NCBI GenBank assembly: GCA_964370625.1
Contig: CAYJKB010000003.1
Coordinates: 35,755-99,754, forward strand
Length of the DNA: 64,000 nucleotides
From: CAYJKB01 sp964370625
GTDB taxonomy: Bacteria > Bacillota > Clostridia > Oscillospirales > Butyricicoccaceae
Direction of reading: 5' to 3'
How positions within the stretch are numbered: position 1 is the first letter of the stretch; each line of letters begins with the position of its first letter. Below are positions 34,771 to 42,805 of the stretch, in pieces. The notes below the pieces were generated by a model. That model ran no database searches. It was not told where the DNA came from and worked only from the letters and a program-made list of their open reading frames with translations. Position numbers and translations under genes: made by a program.

Positions 34771-34799
34771 TTGAAAACTCCATCAATTTATGTTAATAT
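34771..34799 (+). promoter_or_regulatory. Promoter of the pheS T-box leader
   Basis: TTGAAA (34771-34776), a 17-bp spacer and TAATAT (34794-34799), about 20 bases before the leader stem begins. Confidence 0.65.
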
Positions 34800-34819
34800 C
34801 TAATAGTATTTATATTTAT

Positions 34820-35118
34820 AAAAGCTATGACGAGAACAGTAGCAAATATTTTGCTTATAAAGAGAATTGTGATCTTGGGCTGAAAGTCACATATAAGGAA
34901 AGTTTGTAAAATTCATCTCTGAGCTTTTGTGGGGAACGAAACAAATTTGTTTTAAGTAGTTACAAACGTTTAATCTGCGTTATAAGATTTTAGGTTATAC
35001 CATCGCTTGGTATTGCCTGCTATAGTGCTTATCTTTTATAGATAGGAATTTGGGTGGTACCACGGAATACTGTAAATGTGTCTTTCGTCCCTTTTTTAGA
35101 GGACAAAAGGCTTTTTTT
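34820..35118 (+). ncRNA. T-box leader (tRNA-Phe sensing) of pheST
   Basis: Stem I is closed by AAAAGCT (34820-34826) and AGCTTTT (about 34922-34928). The specifier is read as TTC (34912-34914), a phenylalanine codon, at the usual place near the 3' side of stem I. The invariant T-box TGGGTGGTACCACGG lies at 35051-35065. The terminator CTTTCGTCC (35082-35090)/GGACAAAAG (35101-35109) plus T-run ends the leader. Uncharged tRNA-Phe would bind and favour the antiterminator, raising pheST expression when phenylalanine is short. Confidence 0.93.
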
Positions 35119-35151
35119 ATTGTCAAAAATCAATTTAAGGAGAGTTATTAT

Positions 35152-36171
35152 ATGAAAAACAAGCTCGAAGCTATACAAAATAGTGCTATAGCTGAAATTA
35201 CTTCGTCAGCTTCACTTCGTGATCTTGATGCTGTGCGTGTTAAATATTTAGGTAAAAAAGGTGAACTTACAGCTATCTTGCGTTCAATGGGTAGTTTGCC
35301 AGCAGAAGAACGTCCTATTGTTGGTGGACTTGTAAATGAAGTTCGTGAAATTCTTGAAAACACAATAACAGAAAAGTCTTCTGCTCTTGAAAGTGATGCT
35401 TTAAATCAAAAGCTTGCTGAAGAAACACTTGATGTATCAATGCCTGGTTCTATTGCTACAATTGGTGCAAAACATCCTCTTAGCATTGTGCTTGATGATA
35501 TTCGTGATATTTTCATGGGTATGGGATTTTCTATTGCTGAAGGTCCTGAGGTTGAGCAAGATTATTACAACTTTGAAGCATTAAATCTTCCTAAAGATCA
35601 CCCAGCAAGAGATACTCAAGATACTTTCTATATCGCTGAAAACATCTTACTTCGTACACAAACTTCAACTGTACAAATTCATACAATGGAAAAACAAAAA
35701 CCACCAATCCGCATTATTGCCCCTGGTCGTGTTTATCGAAGTGATGCTGTCGATGCCACTCACTCACCTGTTTTCCATCAAATCGAAGGACTTGTAGTTG
35801 ATAAAAATATTTCAATGAGTGACCTTAAAGGTATTTTAGAATTATTTGCTAAAAAACTTTATGGAGATGATACTGTTGTTCGTTTCCGTCCTCACCATTT
35901 CCCATTCACAGAACCATCTGCTGAAATGGATGTAATGTGCTTCATGTGTGCTGGCGAAGGTTGTAGACTTTGTAAAGGTGAAGGTTGGATAGAAATTTTA
36001 GGCTGTGGAATGGTTCACCCTAAAGTTCTTGAAACTTGTAATATTGACCCTAATGTATATTCTGGTTATGCATTTGGTTTAGGTTTAGAACGTGTTGTAA
36101 TGCGTCGTTACAAAATCGATGATATTCGTATGTTCTATGAAAATGATGTTCGTTTTCTACATCAATTTTAA
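35152..36171 (+). CDS. pheS: Phenylalanyl-tRNA synthetase, alpha subunit
   Basis: 339 residues from the ATG at 35152 (AAGGAG upstream; the open frame before it is leader). A coiled-coil N-terminus (about 1-90) is followed by the class II catalytic core: motif 1 region HPLSIVLDDIRDIF, motif 2 RTQTSTVQIHTM with the R-x-x-x-Y context RVYRSDAVDATHSPVFHQIE, and motif 3 GLGLERVVMRRY. The loop CMCAGEGCRLCKGEGW-type cysteine cluster is normal in bacterial PheS. It charges tRNA-Phe as an alpha2beta2 enzyme. T-box controlled. Confidence 0.97.
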   Translation: MKNKLEAIQNSAIAEITSSASLRDLDAVRVKYLGKKGELTAILRSMGSLPAEERPIVGGLVNEVREILENTITEKSSALESDALNQKLAEETLDVSMPGSIATIGAKHPLSIVLDDIRDIFMGMGFSIAEGPEVEQDYYNFEALNLPKDHPARDTQDTFYIAENILLRTQTSTVQIHTMEKQKPPIRIIAPGRVYRSDAVDATHSPVFHQIEGLVVDKNISMSDLKGILELFAKKLYGDDTVVRFRPHHFPFTEPSAEMDVMCFMCAGEGCRLCKGEGWIEILGCGMVHPKVLETCNIDPNVYSGYAFGLGLERVVMRRYKIDDIRMFYENDVRFLHQF

Positions 36172-36196
36172 TCGAAAGTTATAGGAGGAAATATAT

Positions 36197-38605
36197 ATGA
36201 AAGTGCCATATAGTTGGCTTGCTGATTTAACTGATTTATCAGGAATTACTATGCGTGAATACCAAAATGCTCTTACAATGTCAGGTTCTAAAGTTGAGGG
36301 CATTGAATATTTAGGTGAACAAATTCAAAATGTTGTAACTTGTAAAATCATTTCTATAGAAAAACATCCTGATGCTGATAAATTATCTGTTTGTATGGTA
36401 AACATTGGCGAAGGGAAAGAGCCTGTTCAAATTGTAACTGCTGCTAAAAATATGCAGGTGGACGATATTGTTCCTCTTGCGCAAGATAAATCTACTTTAG
36501 CTAGTGGAATGAAAATCACTAAAGGTAAACTTCGTGGTGTTATGTCTTTTGGTATGTTCTGTTCACATGAAGAACTAGGACTTACGCTTGGTAATGTTCC
36601 TTATGGTTGTGAAGATGGGCTTTTAATTATGCCTTCTGACACTCCAGTTGGTGTTGATATTCGTACAGTATTAGGACTTGATGAACATGTTGTTGAATTT
36701 GAAATCACTTCAAACCGTCCTGATTGTTTAGCTGTTTTAGGTTTAGCTCGTGAAACAGCTGCAACATTTAATCGTGAATTTAAACACACACCACTAAGTA
36801 TTGTTGATGGAGCTGTTTCTGGCGAGGTAAATGACTTTATTTCTGTTGAAGTAAAAGATACTGAGCTTTGTGCACGTTATGCTGCTCGTGTTGTTAAAGA
36901 TGTTAAAATTGAACCTTCACCGGCTTGGATGCGTGAGCGTTTACACGCTTGTGGTGTTAGACCTATTAACAATATCGTTGATATTACAAACTACGTAATG
37001 TTAGAATATGGTCAACCTATGCATGCATTTGATTATGCTTGTCTTTCTGATAAAAAAATAATTGTTCGTCGTGCTGAAAACGGTGAAATCATGAAAACTC
37101 TTGATGATGAAGACAGAGCACTTACTTCTGACATGCTTGTTATTGCCGATGGCACAAAACCTGTTGCTGTAGCCGGTGTTATGGGTGGATTAGGTAGTGG
37201 TATTACTGAAAGCACTAAAACTGTAGTTTTCGAAAGTGCAAACTTTGCCGGTGGTAGTGTTCGAATTACTGCTAAAAATTTAGGCATGAGAACTGAGTCA
37301 TCTGGACGTTTTGAAAAAGGTCTTGACCCTGTAAATGCTATGTATGCTTTAGAGCGTGCTTGTAATCTTATTGAAGAACTTGGTGCTGGTACTGTAGTTT
37401 CTGGGACTATTGATGAAGCTTTTTATGATAAAACTCCAGTTAAACTACCTCTTGAGGTTGATAAAATCAATGCACTTCTTGGTACTTCAATTTCTAAAGC
37501 TGATATGCAAAAATATTTGACTATATTAGATTTTGGTGTTGAAGGTGATGATGTAATTGTTCCTTCTTTTAGAGCTGATGTTCGTTCTATGTCTGATTTG
37601 GCTGAAGAAGTTGCAAGAATTTTTGGATATGATAATATCCCAACAACACTTTATGCAGGTGAAACTGTTCAAGGTGCTTTAACAACAATGCAAGCTTTTG
37701 AAAATAAAGCTACTTCTGCTTGTAGAAGCTTTGGTTTTGATGAGATTATTACACATTCATTTATAAGCCCTAAAATGTATGATAAAATTGCATATACACC
37801 ATCAGATATACGCAGATTATCAACAACTATTACAAATCCACTTGGTGAAGATTTCAGCGTTATGCGTACAACTACATTAGGCTGTATGCTTGACATTTTA
37901 TCTCGTAACCAAAGCTTTAGAAATGCTGATGTAAAACTTTATGAACTTGGCATGATTTATACTCCGGTTGTTGAAAACGGAAAAGTTATAGCTGAAAAAC
38001 AGCCTAAAGAAGAAAAAGTGTTAACACTTGGTGCTTATGGCAAAATAGATTTCTTTGAATTTAAAGGTTATGTTGAAACTATTTTATCTACTTTATCTGT
38101 ATTTGAAGTTAGTTTTGAAGCTGATAAAGAAAATTCTTCTTATCACCCTGGGCGTACTGCTAAAATTTTCTCAGGTGATATTTTAATCGGTACTATGGGA
38201 ACTATCCATCCTGCTGTTTGTAAAAACTTTGAACTGTCATCTGATGTATTATGTGCTGAACTTAATATGAATTCACTATTATCAGCATCAAAACCTGAAA
38301 GACAATATAAACATCTTCCAAAATTCCCAGCTTCAACTCGTGACCTTGCTATTTTATGTGCAGATGAAATTCCTGTTGCAAAACTTGAAAACTGCATTAA
38401 AAATGCTGTAGGTAAAACGCTTGAAAGTGTAAAATTATTCGATGTTTATCGTGGAAATCAAATTGAGGAAGGTAAAAAAAGCGTAGCATATGCAATTGTA
38501 CTTCGTGCTGAAGATAGAACTCTTACAGTTGAAGAATGTGACAAAGCTGTAGCTAAAGCTTTATCTGCCCTTCAAAATGAATTTGATGCAGTATTACGTG
38601 GATAA
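36197..38605 (+). CDS. pheT: Phenylalanyl-tRNA synthetase, beta subunit
   Basis: 802 residues, full length. Domains in order: tRNA-binding EMAP-like OB fold (about 40-150, KIISIEKHPDADKLSVC), B3/B4 editing domain (about 210-385, including RYAARVVKDV and TESSGRFEKGLDP), B5 (about 405-475), the inactive class II-like core (about 485-690), and the C-terminal ferredoxin-fold anticodon domain (FPASTRDLAILCADEIPV onwards). It starts 25 bases after pheS with AGGAGG upstream. Confidence 0.97.
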   Translation: MKVPYSWLADLTDLSGITMREYQNALTMSGSKVEGIEYLGEQIQNVVTCKIISIEKHPDADKLSVCMVNIGEGKEPVQIVTAAKNMQVDDIVPLAQDKSTLASGMKITKGKLRGVMSFGMFCSHEELGLTLGNVPYGCEDGLLIMPSDTPVGVDIRTVLGLDEHVVEFEITSNRPDCLAVLGLARETAATFNREFKHTPLSIVDGAVSGEVNDFISVEVKDTELCARYAARVVKDVKIEPSPAWMRERLHACGVRPINNIVDITNYVMLEYGQPMHAFDYACLSDKKIIVRRAENGEIMKTLDDEDRALTSDMLVIADGTKPVAVAGVMGGLGSGITESTKTVVFESANFAGGSVRITAKNLGMRTESSGRFEKGLDPVNAMYALERACNLIEELGAGTVVSGTIDEAFYDKTPVKLPLEVDKINALLGTSISKADMQKYLTILDFGVEGDDVIVPSFRADVRSMSDLAEEVARIFGYDNIPTTLYAGETVQGALTTMQAFENKATSACRSFGFDEIITHSFISPKMYDKIAYTPSDIRRLSTTITNPLGEDFSVMRTTTLGCMLDILSRNQSFRNADVKLYELGMIYTPVVENGKVIAEKQPKEEKVLTLGAYGKIDFFEFKGYVETILSTLSVFEVSFEADKENSSYHPGRTAKIFSGDILIGTMGTIHPAVCKNFELSSDVLCAELNMNSLLSASKPERQYKHLPKFPASTRDLAILCADEIPVAKLENCIKNAVGKTLESVKLFDVYRGNQIEEGKKSVAYAIVLRAEDRTLTVEECDKAVAKALSALQNEFDAVLRG

Positions 38606-38674
38606 CTCTTTACAAATTTGCAATTTTGTACTATTCTATATATAAGAAGAATTTTTGATTAGGAGGTATGAGCT

Positions 38675-38920
38675 ATGTATGATGGAACTCGCAAGTTTAA
38701 TCTGGTAGATGAAAATAGACAAGAAATGAAGCGTATTTTGATTACGGTTTATGATGCATTAAAAGAAAAGGGATATAACCCAATTAATCAAATCGTTGGA
38801 TACCTATTGTCGGAAGACCCTACCTATATCACAAATCACAACAACGCAAGAAGTCTTATTAGACGAATTGACAGAGATGATTTAATGTCAGAAATTGTTT
38901 CACAGTATTTAGATAATTAA
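38675..38920 (+). CDS. ireB: IreB family regulatory phosphoprotein (UPF0297)
   Basis: 81 residues, the normal size; MYDGTRKFNL at the start, YDALKEKGYNPINQIVGYLLSEDPTYIT read in two blocks, and ARSLIRRIDRDDLM at the end match the family closely. In enterococci IreB is phosphorylated by the PASTA kinase IreK and influences cephalosporin tolerance; the Thr pair in the TYIT-like region is conserved there. Usually it lies between alaS and ruvX; here it follows pheT by 69 bases with GGAGG and no ruvX. A terminator starts at once after its stop. Confidence 0.93.
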   Translation: MYDGTRKFNLVDENRQEMKRILITVYDALKEKGYNPINQIVGYLLSEDPTYITNHNNARSLIRRIDRDDLMSEIVSQYLDN

Positions 38921-38953
38921 ATCAAAACCACCAGTTGAACTGGTGGTTTTGAT
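38921..38953. terminator. Bidirectional terminator
   Basis: ATCAAAACCACCAG (38921-38934) pairs with CTGGTGGTTTTGAT (38940-38953). It separates ireB (+) from the convergent deacetylase gene (-). Confidence 0.92.
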
Positions 38954-38957
38954 TCTT

Positions 38958-39779
38958 TTATTGAGCAACAGATTGGCTTTTAATTAATTCTGAAAGTGGT
39001 TTAAAGCTATATCCTTCTTCTTTTAATGTTGTAATAAATTCATCTAATATTTCAGCATTAGTTGAAGAAGTGCTATGTAGTAACACAATTGCACCATCGT
39101 GCATACGTGGAATAAGCTTCTCTAATGCCTCTTGTTTTGTAGGCTGATTATCTGTATACCAATCAACATAAGCAAGGCTCCAAAAGAATGTCGTGTATCC
39201 TAGTTGTTTTGCTAATCTTAGATTATCTTCGTTATATTTTCCTTGAGGTGGTCTGTATACTTTTAACATATCCTCTCCTATTATGTCTTTATATAATCTT
39301 TCAAGTGATGATAATTGCTCTGAAAAGGTATTTATTTCGCTTAATGTTGTCATATCAGGATGACTATATGTATGATTTCCAACTATATGCCCCTCGTCCA
39401 CCATTCTCTGCACAAGTTCTGGCTGACTTTCAAGATAATGACCTACGAGAAAGAAAGTTGCAGGTACTTCATGGATACTAAGTGTATCTAGTATATGCTC
39501 TGTATATCCATTTTCGAAACCTGCATCAAATGTTAAATAAATATTTTTATCAGATGTATCGCCTATATAGTAAGCATCATATTTTTCAAGCTCATCTGAC
39601 GTTGCATTAGCTATTGGTGCATTACCTTCTTCCTTGAAGCTTAATCCCCAATTACCTGATACTTCTATTGATGAATTTTCATTTAATACACCATAAATTC
39701 TTCCACTTGTTGCTACTACTAACAAAGTAATTACTGAAACTATTATTCTTGTGGCTTTTTTACTGAGAGAAATATACAT
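38958..39779 (-). CDS. Polysaccharide deacetylase, PdaA-like
   Basis: 273 residues from the ATG at 39779. An N-terminal hydrophobic segment (about 10-28) exports or anchors it. The NodB-homology domain shows YLTFDAGFENGYT (catalytic and metal Asp), GNHTYSHPDM (metal His pair), YRPPQGKYN and HDGAIVLLHS. The DAGFENGYT form is typical of PdaA, which makes muramic delta-lactam in spore cortex. Its Shine-Dalgarno GGTGAT lies inside the 3' arm of the upstream hairpin, so translation may be restrained. Cortex role inferred from the motif form. Confidence 0.87.
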   Translation of the reverse strand: MYISLSKKATRIIVSVITLLVVATSGRIYGVLNENSSIEVSGNWGLSFKEEGNAPIANATSDELEKYDAYYIGDTSDKNIYLTFDAGFENGYTEHILDTLSIHEVPATFFLVGHYLESQPELVQRMVDEGHIVGNHTYSHPDMTTLSEINTFSEQLSSLERLYKDIIGEDMLKVYRPPQGKYNEDNLRLAKQLGYTTFFWSLAYVDWYTDNQPTKQEALEKLIPRMHDGAIVLLHSTSSTNAEILDEFITTLKEEGYSFKPLSELIKSQSVAQ

Positions 39780-39781
39780 AA

Positions 39782-39837
39782 AATCACCGTCCAAACTTTT
39801 ATTTAATGAATTATTAAATAATATGTAGACGGTGATT
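39782..39837 (-). promoter_or_regulatory. Intercistronic hairpin masking the deacetylase ribosome-binding site
   Basis: AATCACCGTC (39782-39791) pairs with GACGGTGATT (39828-39837), and an inner stem TATTTAAT (39800-39807)/ATTAAATA (39813-39820) lies inside the loop. It sits between bioY and the deacetylase. On the minus strand it ends two bases before the deacetylase ATG. It may be a bioY terminator, a translational switch, or both. Confidence 0.6.
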
Positions 39838-39856
39838 ATTTTATTCGACTTTATTT

Positions 39857-40420
39857 TTAATTTGAAGTTTGCATTTTTGGAAGTACACGTTTAAGTGTAA
39901 CAGCTACACTTGCAGCTGCTAAACATTTTACAATATCTCCTGGCAATGTTAGTAAAAAGAAATAAACAAAAAATACACTTGTATCAATTGGTGTTCCTAA
40001 CATAAAGTTAGTTAATATATAATAATATCCCATACCGAAAATATAAATCATAGCCATGCCAAATACACCAGCTGTTACATAATTATTAAATTTCGGATTT
40101 TCAAATTTGTTTATTATTACCCCTGTTGCAAAGGCTGAGACTACAAATCCAATTATATATCCAAAAGTAGGTTTTAACACGTATGCAAAGCCTCCCCCAC
40201 CTGTAAATACAGGTAATCCTAAAAGCCCTAGTAGCATGTATATTCCCATACTTAATGCTCCATATTTTGCACCTAATACCATTCCTGCTAATATAACAAA
40301 CAAGGTTTGCAATGAAAATGGTACAAATGGAAGTGGAATTTTGATATAAGCTCCCACTACAGTCAGTGCAATAAATAAAGCACATAAAATTGTATTTCGT
40401 ATATTTAATTTTGATTGCAT
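39857..40420 (-). CDS. bioY: Biotin transporter BioY
   Basis: 187 residues with six hydrophobic segments. Family blocks: ALTVVGAYIKIPLPFVPFSLQTLFV (read in parts), GAKYGALSMGIYMLLGLLGLPVFTGGGG and the final LPGDIVKCLAAASVAVTLKRVLP, containing the Asp/Lys typical of BioY. It imports biotin alone or as the S-component of an ECF transporter. It begins 18 bases after birA with AAGGAG. Confidence 0.95.
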   Translation of the reverse strand: MQSKLNIRNTILCALFIALTVVGAYIKIPLPFVPFSLQTLFVILAGMVLGAKYGALSMGIYMLLGLLGLPVFTGGGGFAYVLKPTFGYIIGFVVSAFATGVIINKFENPKFNNYVTAGVFGMAMIYIFGMGYYYILTNFMLGTPIDTSVFFVYFFLLTLPGDIVKCLAAASVAVTLKRVLPKMQTSN

Positions 40421-40438
40421 ATTAAATACTCCTTGAGT

Positions 40439-41410
40439 TTAATTAGTTTTTATGCTAATTTCTCCAGCTGATAAAACTTCTGTTTGTCCATTTTGTTTTT
40501 CAACAATCAACCTACAATTATCATCTATCGAAATCGCTTTTGCGTCATAAGTTTCTTTTCCGCTTATAACTTTAACAGTTTTTCCTATTACAAAAGAACG
40601 GTCCTTATATTCTTGCAAAAATAAAAGTTCATCAAAATTTTTATAATAATAAGAGATATTACTTAATATTTCTGCAATTAATTTATTGCGCATATCAGCT
40701 TTATTTTCTTCGCTAATATATCCCAAAATATTACTTATGTCTTGTGGTATGCTTTCTGATGGTGCAAACACATTGATGCCAATGCCCAAAATTATTGCCC
40801 CTATATCACCTGTTTCAACATTTATAACACCTTCTGTAAGTATTCCACATACTTTTCTTTCATTGATAAAAATATCATTAACCCATTTAATTTTAGGGTC
40901 TTTATTACATATTTTTATAATTGCATTACAAACTGCAACTGCTGTCATTGAAGTAATTAGCACTGCTTTTTCAGCTTCAAGTTTAGGTTTAAGCAGAATA
41001 CTCATATAAATCCCAGTGGAATTGGGGGAAAAAAAGCTTCTACCAAGTCTGCCTTTACCGCTTGTTTGTTCATCAGCTATAATTACTGTGCCATGTTCAT
41101 ATTCCATTTCTTTTGATTTTAAATAAGTATTTGTTGATGGCAATGAATTAAAAGTTTCTATCTTAAAATCAATAAAATTATTTGAAATATTATCTAAAAT
41201 TTCAGATTTTGATATAATATCTGTATTTTGGCTTAATAAATACCCTTTATTTGTAACAGCTTTTATATCATATCCTTCATTTTGCAAAGCTTTTACTGCT
41301 TTCCACACAGCATTGCGACTTACATATAATTTTTCTGCAATTTGTTCTCCTGATATAAAATTACCTCTATTTTGATAAAAAATTTCTTTAACTTGGTCTT
41401 TAATTGTCAT
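40439..41410 (-). CDS. birA: Bifunctional biotin ligase / biotin operon repressor
   Basis: 323 residues. The N-terminal winged helix-turn-helix (ISGEQIAEKLYVSRNAVWKAVKALQNEGY) binds operator DNA. The ligase domain shows TSGKGRLGRSFFSP (the biotin-AMP loop, GRGRxG-like), KWVNDIF and GILTEG. The C-terminal 50 residues form an SH3-like cap. It attaches biotin to carboxylases, and represses when biotin-AMP is ample. It heads the birA-bioY operon; a matching operator overlaps its promoter. Confidence 0.95.
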   Translation of the reverse strand: MTIKDQVKEIFYQNRGNFISGEQIAEKLYVSRNAVWKAVKALQNEGYDIKAVTNKGYLLSQNTDIISKSEILDNISNNFIDFKIETFNSLPSTNTYLKSKEMEYEHGTVIIADEQTSGKGRLGRSFFSPNSTGIYMSILLKPKLEAEKAVLITSMTAVAVCNAIIKICNKDPKIKWVNDIFINERKVCGILTEGVINVETGDIGAIILGIGINVFAPSESIPQDISNILGYISEENKADMRNKLIAEILSNISYYYKNFDELLFLQEYKDRSFVIGKTVKVISGKETYDAKAISIDDNCRLIVEKQNGQTEVLSAGEISIKTN

Positions 41411-41443
41411 GACTATAACCTTTCTTTTTTCAGCTGTTTCTTA

Positions 41444-41472
41444 ATTATATTAATAATAGTGTTAATTGTCAA
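41444..41472 (-). promoter_or_regulatory. Consensus promoter of birA-bioY
   Basis: On the minus strand a perfect TTGACA (41472-41467), 17-bp spacer, perfect TATAAT (41449-41444). Confidence 0.88.
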
Positions 41473-41496
41473 CCTTTATAATTCAATTGGTGACAA
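41466..41496. promoter_or_regulatory. BirA-like operator overlapping the -35
   Basis: TTGTCAACC (41466-41474) and TGGTGACAA (41488-41496) are inverted half-sites (7 of 9 symmetric) separated by 13 bases, close to known Firmicute BirA sites of the TTGTNAACC type. Confidence 0.65.
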
Positions 41497-41547
41497 TGAT
41501 AAAAGGATATGATTAAAATAAAATTTTATCACACCCTCTTATCATAT

Positions 41548-42123
41548 TTACATAATAGGCTCTAAACCAAAATAACTCAATAATCCAAAGTATAGTCCCC
41601 TTGCAAACCCATATTGATCATCACGTAATTTTATATTATCTTGGGGATTTGTAATATATGCAAGCTCTGCTAAAACAGATGGCATTGCTGTTTTTCTAAG
41701 AACATATAAGGCTGGATTTAATCGCACAGCATTATCCTTTGTGCCCACAACAGCCACTACTGCATTTAATAAATGTTGTGCAAGCCAATATGATTGCGTA
41801 TTTTCTGAATAAACATACATTTCAGTACCATTAATTGCTGGATTTACATTTGCGTTCGCATGAATACTTAAAAAATAATCTGCTCCCCATTGATTTGCCA
41901 TGTTTACACGTGAAATAAGACTTGTTGCATTGGTTGTGCCTAATATTTCATCTGGAGATTTGCGAGATAACATTACTTCAAAGCGTGGATCTGCTGTTAG
42001 AAATTCTGCAAGATATACACCTACATTATATGTAATATCTTGTTCACGTAGCCCAAATCCTTCTGCACCTGCATTTACATCTTTTGGATTATGCCCTTGA
42101 TCTACAAAAATTTTAATCGCCAT
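41548..42123 (-). CDS. N-acetylmuramoyl-L-alanine amidase (Amidase_3)
   Basis: 191 residues comprising only the catalytic domain: zinc ligands His in DQGHNPKD, Glu in NAGAEGFGLRE and His in LSIHANAN, with the catalytic Glu in LAELAYITN. It cleaves the muramic acid-L-Ala bond. There is no signal peptide or binding domain, so export is unexplained; similar short forms include phage or spore amidases. CwlD-type enzymes have an N-terminal signal, which this lacks. Monocistronic. Confidence 0.87.
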   Translation of the reverse strand: MAIKIFVDQGHNPKDVNAGAEGFGLREQDITYNVGVYLAEFLTADPRFEVMLSRKSPDEILGTTNATSLISRVNMANQWGADYFLSIHANANVNPAINGTEMYVYSENTQSYWLAQHLLNAVVAVVGTKDNAVRLNPALYVLRKTAMPSVLAELAYITNPQDNIKLRDDQYGFARGLYFGLLSYFGLEPIM

Positions 42124-42230
42124 AATACATACAACTCCTTTTCGAAGCTTTAAACAAACAAATTGTTGTATATGTTAAAAGCTTTTATAACAGTGTATGC
42201 ACTATGGCGAAAAATGTTTAATATTAATTT

Positions 42231-42800
42231 TTAGTTACTTGAAATCCCATTAAAAAGTATATCTAATTGAGTTTCAACACATATATTAATTTCACGTTCT
42301 GAATTAATAAATACTTGATGAATTATAGCATGAAGCAGTGGTATTAAATGAATGACATCAATATCTTTTCTTACTTCTCCTGTTTCTTGTGCAGATTTAA
42401 TAAGTTTTTCAAGGTTATAAATATCATTCCCAACCTTGTTTTCAAAAATTTCTTTAAGATCTACAATCATGTTGCTATGCTTTTCAATAGCGTTAAATAT
42501 AAAATACCCCGAAGAATAGCATTCTATAGAATGATTTATAAAACTTTCGATTTTATAACGTAAATTAGTATCGCTTTCTACAATTTTACTAACTTCTGTA
42601 TTAAATTCATCTAACAACATAGAAACACATTGACAAAACAAGTCGTTTTTTGATGGAAAATACTCATATATTGTGCCCTTACCAATACCAGCTAAAGTTG
42701 CAATTTCTTCAACTTTTGCATTATCAAATCCCTTTTCAGAAAATACTTGATAAGCAGACATCAAAATTTGCTTTTTTCTAATTTGTTTTGCTTTAGTCAT
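42231..42800 (-). CDS. TetR/AcrR family regulator of the efflux operon
   Basis: 189 residues. An N-terminal helix-turn-helix (ILMSAYQVFSEKGFDNAKVEEIATLAGIGKGTIYEYF, read as the TetR_N block) and a C-terminal ligand-binding helical domain. It begins 5 bases after the RND gene, last in the pump operon. Twin palindromes at the operon promoter are the probable binding sites, giving autoregulation. Confidence 0.9.
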   Translation of the reverse strand: MTKAKQIRKKQILMSAYQVFSEKGFDNAKVEEIATLAGIGKGTIYEYFPSKNDLFCQCVSMLLDEFNTEVSKIVESDTNLRYKIESFINHSIECYSSGYFIFNAIEKHSNMIVDLKEIFENKVGNDIYNLEKLIKSAQETGEVRKDIDVIHLIPLLHAIIHQVFINSEREINICVETQLDILFNGISSN

Positions 42801-42805
42801 AATTA

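Noticed and set aside
35050..35151. N-terminal extension of PheS.
   Set aside because: It translates the T-box and terminator; the true start at 35152 follows AAGGAG.
42145..42184. A hairpin AAGCTTTAAACA/TGTTAAAAGCTT after the tetR gene as its terminator.
   Set aside because: It has one mismatch and almost no T-run on the minus strand; not strong enough to list.
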